Source of the DNA: Imhoffiella fuscus
Lineage (GTDB): Bacteria; Pseudomonadota; Gammaproteobacteria; Chromatiales; Chromatiaceae
Length of the DNA stretch: 64,000 nucleotides
NCBI RefSeq assembly: GCF_042682685.1
Contig: NZ_JBHUHX010000009.1
Coordinates: forward strand, 62,001 to 126,000
Reading direction: 5' to 3'
Below, piece by piece: positions 9,506 through 17,799 of the stretch. A model generated the notes under the pieces. The model was not told the origin of the DNA, ran no database searches, and saw nothing but the letters and a program-made list of their open reading frames with translations. The stretch's first letter is position 1. Each line of letters opens with the position of its first letter. The translations under genes were made by a program, and so were the position numbers.

Positions 9506-9580
9506 AGACTGCCGGCAAGCGGGGCGGCAAACCCCGTAAGGATTACACCCTCAGCCGCAACCAGCAATCCAACAGGTTTT
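9502..9580 (+). pseudogene. Remnant of an AntA-type antirepressor domain
   Basis: The frame reads TAGKRGGKPRKDYTLSRN, which resembles the TGKRGGQQIDYLLSRD segment of the intact antirepressor at 10,081-10,980. The similarity stops after about 25 codons and there is no plausible start. This looks like a leftover from recombination between antirepressor genes. Confidence 0.45.
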
Positions 9581-9683
9581 TCGCAGCTCAGAGAAAAACC
9601 CCTAGAGCGCACAGGCAAGGATGGTCGACTGGCTCAAGCTGGAGTCAGCCAAGGAATACCTGGCAGCCATGCGTCGTGCGCTC

Positions 9684-9706
9684 AAATGTGAGAAATCCTC
9701 ACTTTT
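9684..9706 (+). terminator. Hairpin with T tract (possible terminator)
   Basis: GTGAG (9688-9692) and CTCAC (9698-9702) form a stem with AAATC loop, flanked by AAA before and TTTT after. The stem is short, so an operator is an alternative. The rest of 9388-10,080 holds no gene I can support. Confidence 0.4.
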
Positions 9707-10080
9707 GACAACCACTCGGGGCAACGCTGGCCAGGGTCTCTTTTTGCTGGCTCGGCTAATGTCTATCGCCGATGTCGGTCCTTGGTTCCGATCACTCGGG
9801 ACGCTTGTGCTACAGGCTCTTGAAGCTATCACCCTCTCAGCGGTGCCGTCCTTTCCCGGTCTAGCGACTCCTCGCACCTGCACTGCAGGAATGATCCATC
9901 CGGCAACACGCCAACTCTGATCATTCGATCAACAGCTCACACCAGGGCTACTCAGTCACACCAATCCATTCAGGTCAGCATCTACAGGCTTGCCAGCTAG
10001 CTTCCTTTTGTTCAGGGGAGTTGGTGGGCTAGCTGGATGGTGCTTGCCTGTGGGTGCTCACCTGAAAAGGAAACTGAACA

Positions 10081-10980
10081 ATGTCTATCACTGACAACAT
10101 CAACGAATACGAAGTCAAGAAGAACCGTAAGCGCCGCCGTGGTCCCAGCGATGGGAGAAGCCTCAAGGGAACCCACGACACAGCCACCGAGAAGCAGTAC
10201 ATGATCGCAGGGTTCAGCGAGGAGTCGGCTAAGCGGATGATCAAACACCGTCACCGCTTCCCCTTCGAGCTGGACGGCACACAGCCAACGTATGACGCAC
10301 GGACGGTGTGGAGCTGGATCGGGAAGCCGCAAGGCAAATTTGCCAACTGGGTGAAGCGGGATCTCATGCCGACAACCAGTCACCTGATGTTTCAGTCACA
10401 GATTAGTGACCGAATCCTGACCCCCACAGGCAAACGAGGTGGGCAGCAGATTGACTACCTTCTGAGCCGCGATGTCGTGATGGATCTAGGCCAGCAAGCT
10501 AGAACGCCTGAAGGGCAGGAGATCCGAGCCTACTTCCGTGACATGGAGAAGGCGGTCTACATCATGGGCTCGTTCCATCAATACCGAGTCTCTGACCTAG
10601 TGGAGCTGGACAAGACCCTGAAGCATTGGACACGCAAGACCTTCGGTTCTGCCGGTGCTAGCTGGGATGAGACGATCTTCAGTCTCGTTGCCCGTGCTGT
10701 CTCCGGCTATTCCGCTGGAGTGTGGAAGACTACATTCAATCGTCCAATCCGTGATGTCCTGAACATGAAAGACCTTGAGCGGTATGGGCGGTGCTTGGAG
10801 ATGATGATCACGCTATTGGATGCAGGGATCACCAACACCGACACGCTGTACGTCAAGGCTTCAGGCCGCTTCGGTGGAGATGTCGAGATTGGAGACTACA
10901 TCACTACAGTCGAGCAGACTGAACGCTTCCATCAAGCAACAGCCAAGAAGAAGGTCAAGGCACTGAAGGAGGTGGCGTGA
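10081..10980 (+). CDS. AntA/phage antirepressor-like protein
   Basis: The 299-residue protein has a central AntA-type segment (about residues 75-155): WIGKPQGKFANWVKRDL, then TGKRGGQQIDYLLSRDVV, then EIRAYFRDMEKAV. In temperate phages such proteins inactivate the repressor and trigger lytic functions. The N-terminus is very basic (KKNRKRRRG) and may bind DNA. The C-terminal half is unlike described partners and may hold the effector function. AAAGGAAACTGAACA before the ATG supplies the ribosome site. It lies among several broken relatives, so this is probably the working copy. Confidence 0.7.
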   Translation: MSITDNINEYEVKKNRKRRRGPSDGRSLKGTHDTATEKQYMIAGFSEESAKRMIKHRHRFPFELDGTQPTYDARTVWSWIGKPQGKFANWVKRDLMPTTSHLMFQSQISDRILTPTGKRGGQQIDYLLSRDVVMDLGQQARTPEGQEIRAYFRDMEKAVYIMGSFHQYRVSDLVELDKTLKHWTRKTFGSAGASWDETIFSLVARAVSGYSAGVWKTTFNRPIRDVLNMKDLERYGRCLEMMITLLDAGITNTDTLYVKASGRFGGDVEIGDYITTVEQTERFHQATAKKKVKALKEVA

Positions 10981-11107
10981 CCATGACCCCCTGATAGAGG
11001 GGACCATGACGAGGGAGCGCTCTACAGACCATGAGCCCCCGGATAGGGAGACCATGGAGGCTGCCCTGGCTCCCGTCAGCCATGACCCCCCAGTCGAGGG
11101 GACCATG
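10979..11107 (+). repeat. Three tandem repeats each ending in a candidate start codon
   Basis: Units of the form GACCATGACCCCC..GAGGGGACCATG recur with 48- and 51-bp periods, ending in ATGs at 11,006, 11,054 and 11,105. Each has a GGGGA- or GGGAGA-type Shine-Dalgarno just upstream and a small CCCCC/GGGG hairpin. The first copy straddles the end of the antirepressor gene. The repeat continues as protein (DHEPPDRETM, SHDPPVEGTM). Confidence 0.75.
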
Positions 11108-11455
11108 GAACAACCGATCTCCGTCCCATCCGTCGAGGCACTGAGGCTCAATGCCCGTGGAACCAAGCGGTCCCTGGTCGACGCCTTTACCTGCCTGTTG
11201 AACCAGGGCATCTCCTTTCCCGAACACCTGGAGCCGTGGCACTGGGTCGAGGCTCTGGCTCCCAGGCTGAAGACCATGGCCAAGGAGCGCGGACTTCCAT
11301 CCGCCCTGGAGCTGGCAAGCTTCTCGACACGCCATCGCAGCGCCTTTGCCGTCGACGAGATCGCCAGGGATTACCTGATCGACCTGAAGTCCTGGGCCAG
11401 ACACCCCAAGCGACACCATCCCCACCAACCACTGCAGGCCGTCCCTGCGTCCTGA
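11006..11455 (+). CDS. Hypothetical protein with repeat-encoded start region
   Basis: The ORF encodes up to 149 residues. The conserved-looking body (from about residue 38, SVPSVEALRLNARGTK) is helical and continues to a His-rich end. Three in-frame ATGs (11,006; 11,054; 11,105) each follow a similar ribosome-site-like sequence, so the true start is uncertain. I do not recognise the family. It follows the antirepressor and precedes another small gene by 15 bp, so these three may be one transcript. Confidence 0.6.
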   Translation: MTRERSTDHEPPDRETMEAALAPVSHDPPVEGTMEQPISVPSVEALRLNARGTKRSLVDAFTCLLNQGISFPEHLEPWHWVEALAPRLKTMAKERGLPSALELASFSTRHRSAFAVDEIARDYLIDLKSWARHPKRHHPHQPLQAVPAS

Positions 11456-11469
11456 AGAGACAGAAACCC

Positions 11470-11664
11470 ATGAACGATCCAACCCATTCACCCGTCAACG
11501 GGACCGACACACCACTCGGCTTGCCCGAGAGCTGCCCGTGGGCGGACCAGATCCTCCTCATGCTCGGTCGAATCGAAGGCAAGCTCGACGCCTTTCAGCG
11601 CCACATGGCCGTCATGGACCGGAAGCTGGAGAGCGTCTCGACTCAGCGCCAGCAGAAGCACTGA
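11470..11664 (+). CDS. Small coiled-coil protein (64 aa)
   Basis: The product starts at the ATG of 11,470 after GAAGAGACAG. Residues 27-58 (LLMLGRIEGKLDAFQRHMAV onward) show heptad spacing of Leu/Met/Ile typical of a short coiled coil. The family is unknown. It follows the preceding ORF by 14 bp and is probably translated from the same message. Confidence 0.55.
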   Translation: MNDPTHSPVNGTDTPLGLPESCPWADQILLMLGRIEGKLDAFQRHMAVMDRKLESVSTQRQQKH

Positions 11665-11805
11665 GAATGCCTCAGAGCCTCGCTGTACGTCGATCTCAGG
11701 GTCTCTTGTCCTTTCGGTATGACTCACATCACCGAGAGCGGCGGGAGGCTCAGAGAGCCGCACAGAGGGACTTAGGCAGAGACCCAGCAGAACAGGATAA
11801 ACACA

Positions 11806-12066
11806 GTGATCGAATCGACACCATACAAAGCATGTGCCACTGAGACCGGCGAGATGTCATTAGGCGGCATCCGAGTTGTCGTACCAGTGGCTGACCGATT
11901 AACGGACCCAGAGTACATCGTATTTCTTGAGACCCTCACCGTCGTGAGTGACGGACGGAAGATGGTGCGTCAAGTCCGTGAGACTGAGTACGGCGCACAG
12001 AATATATTCATCGACGCAATGAACACGCTCGTACTGACATACCCAGAAGACGTGGTGACAGTATGA
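11806..12066 (+). CDS. Hypothetical protein (86 aa)
   Basis: The ORF starts at a GTG and its end overlaps the next gene by four bases (ATGA), a sign of translational coupling. The sequence (VFLETLTVVSDGRKMVRQVR, then GAQNIFIDAMNTL) suggests a small alpha/beta fold. I do not recognise a family. It probably forms an operon with the 135-residue protein downstream. Confidence 0.6.
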   Translation: MIESTPYKACATETGEMSLGGIRVVVPVADRLTDPEYIVFLETLTVVSDGRKMVRQVRETEYGAQNIFIDAMNTLVLTYPEDVVTV

Positions 12067-12470
12067 GCAGGCAAGTCCACAGGATCGAACATCAAACCAT
12101 CAGAGAGCTGGTAAGCGACGCTACAGAGTATAAGCGCCTGCTCAAGGTGTACCGTGCCTTCCGTGCGAAGAAACCAGAAATGCTGGAGACATGGCCCGCT
12201 CTAGTGGATTCGGTCGCCATGACTGTTCAGAGCGAAAAGCTGACAACGGAAGCAGTGGAGAAGTACATACACCACCTATGGCAAGGTGGACGTGCGCCTA
12301 TCCTTCCTCACCTGGCCAAGGTATACGGGCTGAAGCGCGGCCAAGCCACACGCCTTGACAGCCTCAGATTCCATGTGGATCTGATGAAGCTGGAAAAGTG
12401 GACTGTCGACTACGAGAAGCTGCTCGAATACGACAGAGCCCTAGAGTACGTCCTGCCCGAATATGAGTAA
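12063..12470 (+). CDS. Hypothetical helical protein (135 aa)
   Basis: The start overlaps the stop of the preceding ORF (ATGA). The product is mainly helical and charged, with a C-terminal YEKLLEYDRALEYVLPEYE. No catalytic motif is visible. It is 194 bp upstream of the large ATPase gene, and no promoter or terminator is clear between them. The two small proteins and the ATPase may form a functional set. Confidence 0.6.
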   Translation: MSRQVHRIEHQTIRELVSDATEYKRLLKVYRAFRAKKPEMLETWPALVDSVAMTVQSEKLTTEAVEKYIHHLWQGGRAPILPHLAKVYGLKRGQATRLDSLRFHVDLMKLEKWTVDYEKLLEYDRALEYVLPEYE

Positions 12471-12664
12471 CACTGCCTGACCCCACAGGCCGCACTGCGC
12501 GGATCCCCTCCGCGACCTCTGAATACTGTGCGTAATCAGCACAGAAACCCAATCGACACAACCCTTTCTCGTTGAGTCCTTCCGCATTGCCACAGGCACT
12601 GGCTTTCTCTTGAGCCGGTTGTGGGTGCTATGTGGATGGGACTCTGCGGGAGGATTCAACAAGA

Positions 12665-14650
12665 ATGAATCAAGAGACAATGACCCTCTACAAGCAACAA
12701 CCTCACGTCCTCCCTGAAGTCTTCGCCGCCACCATGCGCGAGCACTGGGAGACCTCCCTCGGCAACGTCCCAAGCCCAGCCCTGCAAGCCCTGTGGCGAA
12801 CCATGGCCAAGGCATTCAATGCGTCCATCAATGACGAGGAGCATCGCTGGACTGTGCTCCAACCGCCCACGGGCACCGGCAAGACTCAAGGTGCCTGCCT
12901 ATTCTCGGCCATGACAGCCAAGAAGAACGAAGGTCTCTTCATGGACGAGCGTGTCGGAATCCTGATCGTGACCCGGCTCATCAGTCAGGCCAACGAGATC
13001 GTGGAAACCGTCAACCGCATGGCCGGCTTCGAGTGTGCCGCAGCCAAGCATTCCGAGTCCGACCTCACGGCGGAAGAGGCTCAAGCCTTCGATGTTCTGG
13101 TGGTCACTCATGCCGCCTATACCAACGCCCTGGAAGGGCTCTGCAAGGATGACAGGAGCCGCTGGGATGCCCTGGTCCGCTGGGAGCATGGCTACCGGAA
13201 GCTGACCATCGTGGATGAGGCCATCGCCAACATCGTGGAGGAGTACAACGTCAAGGCGGACGATGTCCGACTGACCCTGGCCTTCATCACCCCGGACATC
13301 CGCCACCGCTACCCGAATGAGGTCGCTGCCGTGGAGCTGGTCAGGGATCTGCTGGAGCGGATCGCCGAGATGCACAAGGATGCCGAGGGCGACGAGGACG
13401 ACACCACCTCCAGGTTCACCGAGTCCAAGGTGCTCTGGACACCCGAGCGCAAGGCTCAACTCCTCGGCTCTGATGCCTCCATCTCCCTCGACAACCTCCG
13501 TGCGGCCATGAAGGAGGTCCGCTATGACCTGATCGGCAGCAGACGGGAGTCCAAGGACGACCGCAAGCGTCAGGCTGAACGGTTCGACAAGATCCTCCGC
13601 AGCATCGAGGCGATCATGAACAGGTTCATGTGGTACGCGAAGAAGGGCTTAGAGTACAGCTTCAACGGATCCGAGCTACTGATCCCGGATGACCTCCCGT
13701 CCCCCGTGGTCCTGGATGCGACGGCTCGACAGAACTTCCTCTGGACCCTCCTGGAGGACCGAGCGGTCATCCTTCCCGTGCCACCCAAGACTCGGAACTA
13801 CCGCAACGTCACGCTCCATGTGGCTCGGGCGAGAGGGACCGGGAAGACGGCGATGAAGGAGAAGGGCAAGGATCGGATTCCCCGACTCATCCATCAGCTC
13901 CAGCAAGATCTGGATCCAGGCAGGAAGGTCTTCGTCGCTCTGCACAAGGACATCGAGCACCATGCCGTCAAGTACGACCCTGGCTTCTCTGAGTGGTCTG
14001 TCGGTCACTGGGGAGCCATCGACGGTCGGAACGATTGGATGACCTATGACACTGCCGTCATCTTCGGCCTTCCATACCGGGACACTATCTGGGCGACCAA
14101 CGCCTTCTTCGCCACCCAAGGTGTCCAGAGCAACGAGTGGCTGAAGAACCCCGAGTGGAAGGGCTACAAGGATGTCCGGGAGGAGATGCAGATCAGACAG
14201 GTCTGTGTGTCCGTGGTCCAGGCCGTCAACCGAGTCCGCTGCCGGAAGGTGACCGATGCGGATGGAAGCTGCGATCAGTCGGATGTCTTCATCATCCTGC
14301 CGACCGGGAAGATGGGAGAGCAGATGCTGAAGGCTCTGGTGGAGGAGATGCCAGGGATCCAGGTCAAGGGTTGGGACTTCGAGTTGGATGGAGCCAAGCC
14401 AAGGCAACGGATCAAGAAGGGCTCAAGTCATGAGGCGCTCCTGACTCTGATGCAGAACGCGCTGCCTGGAGATTACTCGGTGAGCCACTTGAACACCGAG
14501 CTGGGCCTAGCGCCCAAGGGGCTTGAGAAGATCAAGGCTGCCCTTCGCGATCCAAGCCACCCTCTGACCCGAGCCCTGCTGGAGGTCGGGGTCAAGGTTC
14601 AACACTCTGGTGCCAAGCGAGGAGCAAGGACGACGCTCATCAAGACGTGA
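12665..14650 (+). CDS. Large helicase-like P-loop ATPase
   Basis: The product is 661 residues from the ATG at 12,665, chosen because GGGAGG lies 11 bases upstream; an in-frame ATG at 12,632 has no such site. The N-terminal motor shows Walker A PPTGTGKTQG (near residue 66), a VVTHAAY motif and a Walker B-like TIVDEAIA (near residue 182). A second lobe includes VVLDATARQNF (near residue 355) and later an Arg-rich QAVNRVRCRK (near residue 527) resembling superfamily 2 motif VI. The architecture suggests a DEAD/DEAH-like nucleic-acid translocase. I do not know the exact family or task; replication initiation or defence are both possible. Confidence 0.75.
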   Translation: MNQETMTLYKQQPHVLPEVFAATMREHWETSLGNVPSPALQALWRTMAKAFNASINDEEHRWTVLQPPTGTGKTQGACLFSAMTAKKNEGLFMDERVGILIVTRLISQANEIVETVNRMAGFECAAAKHSESDLTAEEAQAFDVLVVTHAAYTNALEGLCKDDRSRWDALVRWEHGYRKLTIVDEAIANIVEEYNVKADDVRLTLAFITPDIRHRYPNEVAAVELVRDLLERIAEMHKDAEGDEDDTTSRFTESKVLWTPERKAQLLGSDASISLDNLRAAMKEVRYDLIGSRRESKDDRKRQAERFDKILRSIEAIMNRFMWYAKKGLEYSFNGSELLIPDDLPSPVVLDATARQNFLWTLLEDRAVILPVPPKTRNYRNVTLHVARARGTGKTAMKEKGKDRIPRLIHQLQQDLDPGRKVFVALHKDIEHHAVKYDPGFSEWSVGHWGAIDGRNDWMTYDTAVIFGLPYRDTIWATNAFFATQGVQSNEWLKNPEWKGYKDVREEMQIRQVCVSVVQAVNRVRCRKVTDADGSCDQSDVFIILPTGKMGEQMLKALVEEMPGIQVKGWDFELDGAKPRQRIKKGSSHEALLTLMQNALPGDYSVSHLNTELGLAPKGLEKIKAALRDPSHPLTRALLEVGVKVQHSGAKRGARTTLIKT

Positions 14651-15360
14651 TCAGTTATCCCCCTGGAGACCCCTAAAGGAATACTTTAGAGATGTTGGGG
14701 GGGTATTCGCATGGCCAAGGACGGCCAGGATCCACCTGATCCAAGCTTGACAAAGAGACTCCACTCCTTCGTCGCTACGTGCGTCGACCACCATCAGCCA
14801 TCACCCTGGACCACCTTCCTCCGGGCTTCGCCCTGATCGACATAACAGAGGATGGAAGGGAAGATCTTCATGGTCCCCTTCCACCTCAGCCGGCCTCAAG
14901 CTGCCTCAAGCCTCTCGGCTCGGAGTCCGATCAAGCTGCCTTCCTCGCTGATCGAGCCGGATCCCTTGGCTGTCCAGCTTTCTATGTCGATCAGTCGAGA
15001 GAATCCGACTGAGCCAAGGAAGACCGTGGTCCCCTGATCTAGGGGGGCATGGCGCTGCTCTGGGCTTGTTGTCATCCGCTGCCGAGAGGCTTGAGCCCTC
15101 GCTGCGCCTAATCCTGCTGTCCTGGTGGTGCGAAGGTCGGCGGATCTTCTGGCTGTCTCTCTTCTTGTATCTGTGATTTTTCCAGAGGGACAGCTCTAGT
15201 CCCTCCATACCGCCTCCCTCTGCCTGCCTCTCTACCACCGAAGGTCTTCGTCTCCTTCGCTCTTGCACCCCACCCGCTGCCTGTCGGCCTTCGACAGTGA
15301 CGCCCTTCGCCTCCCAGACAGCCGATCTGGTCTCCCTCATCCTCACTGGAGACAGACACC
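14651..15360. other. 710-bp gap with inverted repeats, no convincing gene
   Basis: A 6-bp hairpin (CTAAAG/CTTTAG at 14,673-14,689) precedes a G-run. A perfect 15-bp inverted repeat, CTCAAGCCTCTCGGC at 14,905-14,919 and its complement at 15,081-15,095, encloses about 160 nt. Short ORFs here have poor composition and no ribosome sites. A structured untranslated RNA is possible but not shown. Confidence 0.5.
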
Positions 15361-15555
15361 ATGAACGACATGACCTCTGCCCTTGGAGACGCCCTCGCCA
15401 CTTGGGCGAGCGGTCGGCACATCAGCCGTGAGATCCGCAACAGCCTGCTTGAGTCCGGCTACAGCGCCGACGACATCGCAATGATGGAACTCCATCACTT
15501 CAAGCCCGCACACCTCCACCTTTCGCGTACCTCCCAGACTGGAGAGAACCAATGA
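15361..15555 (+). CDS. Small hypothetical protein (64 aa) upstream of BRO antirepressor
   Basis: GGAGACAGACACC precedes the ATG. The product (MNDMTSALGDALATWASG onward, with SREIRNSLLESGYSADD) is acidic and helical. Its last bases overlap the start of the BRO-type gene (ATGA), so the two are likely co-translated. Family unknown. Confidence 0.6.
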   Translation: MNDMTSALGDALATWASGRHISREIRNSLLESGYSADDIAMMELHHFKPAHLHLSRTSQTGENQ

Positions 15556-16511
15556 CCGCACTGTCCACCTTCACCTTCCCCGTCACTGCAGCCCAGGTCC
15601 GTACCGTCACTGACGAGAATGGCGATCCATGGTTCGTCGCCAAGGATGTGGCCGATGCCCTTGGGTATGAGAACACGATGGAAGCGGTGCGCTACCACTG
15701 CAAACGCGCTAAGGCGTTGAATACATTGAAGCAGAGCAAAATGCTCTCCTTGCATCCGCACACGAAGCTCATCCCCGAGGCCGACATCTACCGTCTGGTG
15801 ATGCGCTCCAAGCTCCCGTCCGCCGTTGAGTTCGAGGAATGGGTTGTCGAGGAAGTCCTGCCCTCCATCCGCAAGACTGGCAGCTACTCCATGCAGCCTG
15901 CTCTCCCTGACTTCACCGATCCGGCAGCCGCCGCTGAAGCATGGGCGAAGGAGTACCGGGACAAGATGGTCATGATCGACTTCGCCAAGAAGCAGGCAGC
16001 CCAGCTCACCGAGCAGGCCCCGCTGGTGGACTTCGCCGAGGCTGTCGTCGCCGACAGTGAGGACTGCTACATCCGCGATGCAGCCAAGACGGTCGATGTC
16101 GCCCCCTTCCGGCTCTACGAGATCCTCCGTCAGTACAAGTGGATCCCTGAGTCCGATGTCTACCGGATGGTGATGCGTTCCACCCTCTCGGCTGCCTCTC
16201 GATCACTGAGCTGGTGGGCTCTCGTCACGACAAGGTCAAGCAAAGCATCGAGCGCCTCGCAAACCGTGGTGTTATCACTCAACCTCCAATGGAGGATGCG
16301 TCCTACAAAGACGGACCCGGCAGCACCATCGTCACCTAGCTCTTCATCTTCTCCGGTGAGCAAGGCCGGCTGGACTCCTTCTCGGTGGTCGCCCAGCGGT
16401 TGCCCACACCGAGCGTCTCACCTGCATGCTGGATATAGACGAAGTTCAAAGCCACCGGTTTGGTGGGTTTGGACCTCGCGGGTCGATGCCGCCGAAGCAC
16501 AAAACCTATAA
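15552..16511 (+). pseudogene. BRO-N antirepressor fused out of frame to Rha-like segment
   Basis: Residues 1-110 form a clear BRO N-terminal domain (WFVAKDVADALGY, LIPEADIYRLVMRSKL, FEEWVVEEVLPSIRKTGSY). A second IPESDVYRLVMRS-like unit appears near residue 200. There, at about 16,197, recognisable coding switches frame to SITELVGSRHDKVKQSIERL, a Rha-like regulatory helix. That frame has an internal stop at about 16,337 and ends at 16,438. The 319-residue ORF therefore reads the tail in a meaningless, Ser/Pro-rich frame. The first 200 residues could still make a protein. This is a mosaic formed by recombination. Confidence 0.7.
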
Positions 16512-16875
16512 ATCGTCGGTTTTCGGACCTTGTGGCGTAAATTTAATAAACTAATCATAGGCTTACAATGAATCCCTCGGTGAAAGCGAGGCAGCAAATC
16601 ACCTCAATGAGGACGAAGCACAAAACCTGCAAATCGCCGGTTCTGGAAATTGTGATGTGAATTTGATAAGTGAATCAGGGCTTTACGGGGCGATCCTTGG
16701 TAGCCACAAGGCGGAAGCCAACCGGGTTCAAGCGCTGTTCAGCAAGGATTTTCACGGCAACTCTCGCGAATCACGAGGGTCGCGGTTGCGTTCGGATACC
16801 AAGCTGAATCCCCGAGGCTGACATCTACCGTCTGGTGATGAAGTCCCGCTTCCCGTCCGCTACGCGGTTTTAGGA
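16485..16875 (+). pseudogene. Degenerate BRO-N fragments
   Basis: Two worn copies of one module lie here. GAAGCACAAAACCTATAAATC (about 16,494) is a decayed version of GAAGCACAAAACCTGCAAATC (about 16,615). The second continues as NLISESGLYGAILGSHKAEA, the BRO-N core, which also recurs intact at 17,330-17,420. Stops and frame changes break both. A third segment near 16,810-16,870 matches the IPEADIYRLVM..FEEW part of the 15,552 gene. Confidence 0.65.
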
Positions 16876-16877
16876 GT

Positions 16878-17172
16878 GGGGTGTCGATCCGTTCGACCCC
16901 CTTGGCGAGCGGGAAAGGGGCCGCATCCGTTGTGACCCCTGGCGCGTGGATAGGGTGGACGGCAAATTTCCTCCCCCTCTGAAAAGACCAAGCGGATAAC
17001 CTCGATTATGGTTCGCCTGACTGGAAGGGGGTTAATCCGATTAACACCCCTGGGGGAAATCAAGAGGTTACGGTGCTCACCGAGCAGGGTCTCTACTTCT
17101 TCGTCGCCCGCTCCGACAAGCCCTGCGCTCGGCCCTTCCAGAAGTGGAAGGGTACGAAACCGATTCGTACCC
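16878..17172. repeat. Array of GGGG-stem-CCG-stem-CCCC hairpins
   Basis: Four related hairpins share a G-run, a variable stem, a loop containing CCG, the complementary stem and a C-run usually followed by TGG. They are at 16,878-16,901 (GTCGA/TCGAC), 16,917-16,939 (CCGCA/TGTGA), 17,027-17,050 (GTTAAT/ATTAAC) and 17,150-17,172 (perfect 9-bp stem GGGTACGAA/TTCGTACCC). A weaker one lies near 16,953-16,976. Stem sequences differ while their pairing is kept, which suggests selection for structure. Confidence 0.7.
17073..17147 (+). pseudogene. BRO-N fragment (LTEQGLYFFVARS)
   Basis: The frame reads VLTEQGLYFFVARSDKP then PFQKW, a good match to the core of BRO-N antirepressors. The match ends exactly where the last hairpin of the array begins. 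No start codon or continuation is present, so this is a fragment. Confidence 0.6.
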
Positions 17173-17292
17173 CTGGTGGAGCCCAGAAGGTGACCAAATC
17201 GTTGGTTCATGGACCCAAGGGTGGAAGGGGGCGAGCCTCGATTCCTGGCGTTGTATGTTGCACTGGTGCCGAGCCACTCCGATGCCCACAAC

Positions 17293-17799
17293 ATGACCAC
17301 CAGGCTGGACACGGACGAAGTACAAAACCTGCAAATCCCAGGTTTGCTCACTCGCGGCGTGAATTTGATAAGCGAATCATGGCTTTACGAAGCGATCCTT
17401 GGTAGCCACAAGGCGGAAGCCAAGCGGTTCAAGCGCTGGGTCAAGCGTGAAGTCCTGCCCACCATCCGCAAGACCGGCAGCTATTCGCTCCAGCCTCAAC
17501 CCCAGATCCCACAGTCCTTGCCCGAGGCACTCCGTCTCGCCGCCACGCTGGCCGAAGAGAAAGAGCGCCTCGCCCAGGAGAACGCGCAGCTCACCCACAT
17601 CACGTCCGTCCAGAACGACATGCTTGAAGCCACTGCCCCCAAGGCTGCCCTTCTCGATCAAGCGTTCGAGGATGACCGCTGGGTTAACGTGACCGACTTC
17701 GCCAGCCGGCTGGAAGGCGTCAACCGCAACAGCCTGACTTCAGTGATCCGGGTTATAGGAGGCGCGGTTGCAGTTAGCTATCAAGCCACTCGTTTGTAA
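17293..17799 (+). CDS. BRO-type antirepressor, 3'-truncated
   Basis: From the ATG at 17,293 the product is 168 residues: a BRO-N core (NLISESWLYEAILGSHKAEA, then FKRWVKREVLPTIRKTGSYS), a coiled linker (EEKERLAQENAQL) and the beginning of an ANT-like C-terminal domain (WVNVTDFASRLEGVNRNSL). The C-terminal domain is cut short where the restriction-modification module begins; the two overlap by 26 bp tail to tail. The start is uncertain because the frame is open upstream. Function, if any, would be antirepression. Confidence 0.55.
   Translation: MTTRLDTDEVQNLQIPGLLTRGVNLISESWLYEAILGSHKAEAKRFKRWVKREVLPTIRKTGSYSLQPQPQIPQSLPEALRLAATLAEEKERLAQENAQLTHITSVQNDMLEATAPKAALLDQAFEDDRWVNVTDFASRLEGVNRNSLTSVIRVIGGAVAVSYQATRL

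Noticed and set aside
9621..9920. 99-codon ORF (MVDWLKLESAKEYL..) in the gap after the small HTH gene
   Set aside because: It has a weak AAGG upstream but no recognisable domain, and it runs through a hairpin. Composition after residue 40 looks non-coding. I could not support it as a gene.
14779..15012. 77-codon ORF in the gap after the helicase-like gene
   Set aside because: No ribosome site, overlapping alternatives in other frames, and it covers one arm of the inverted repeat.
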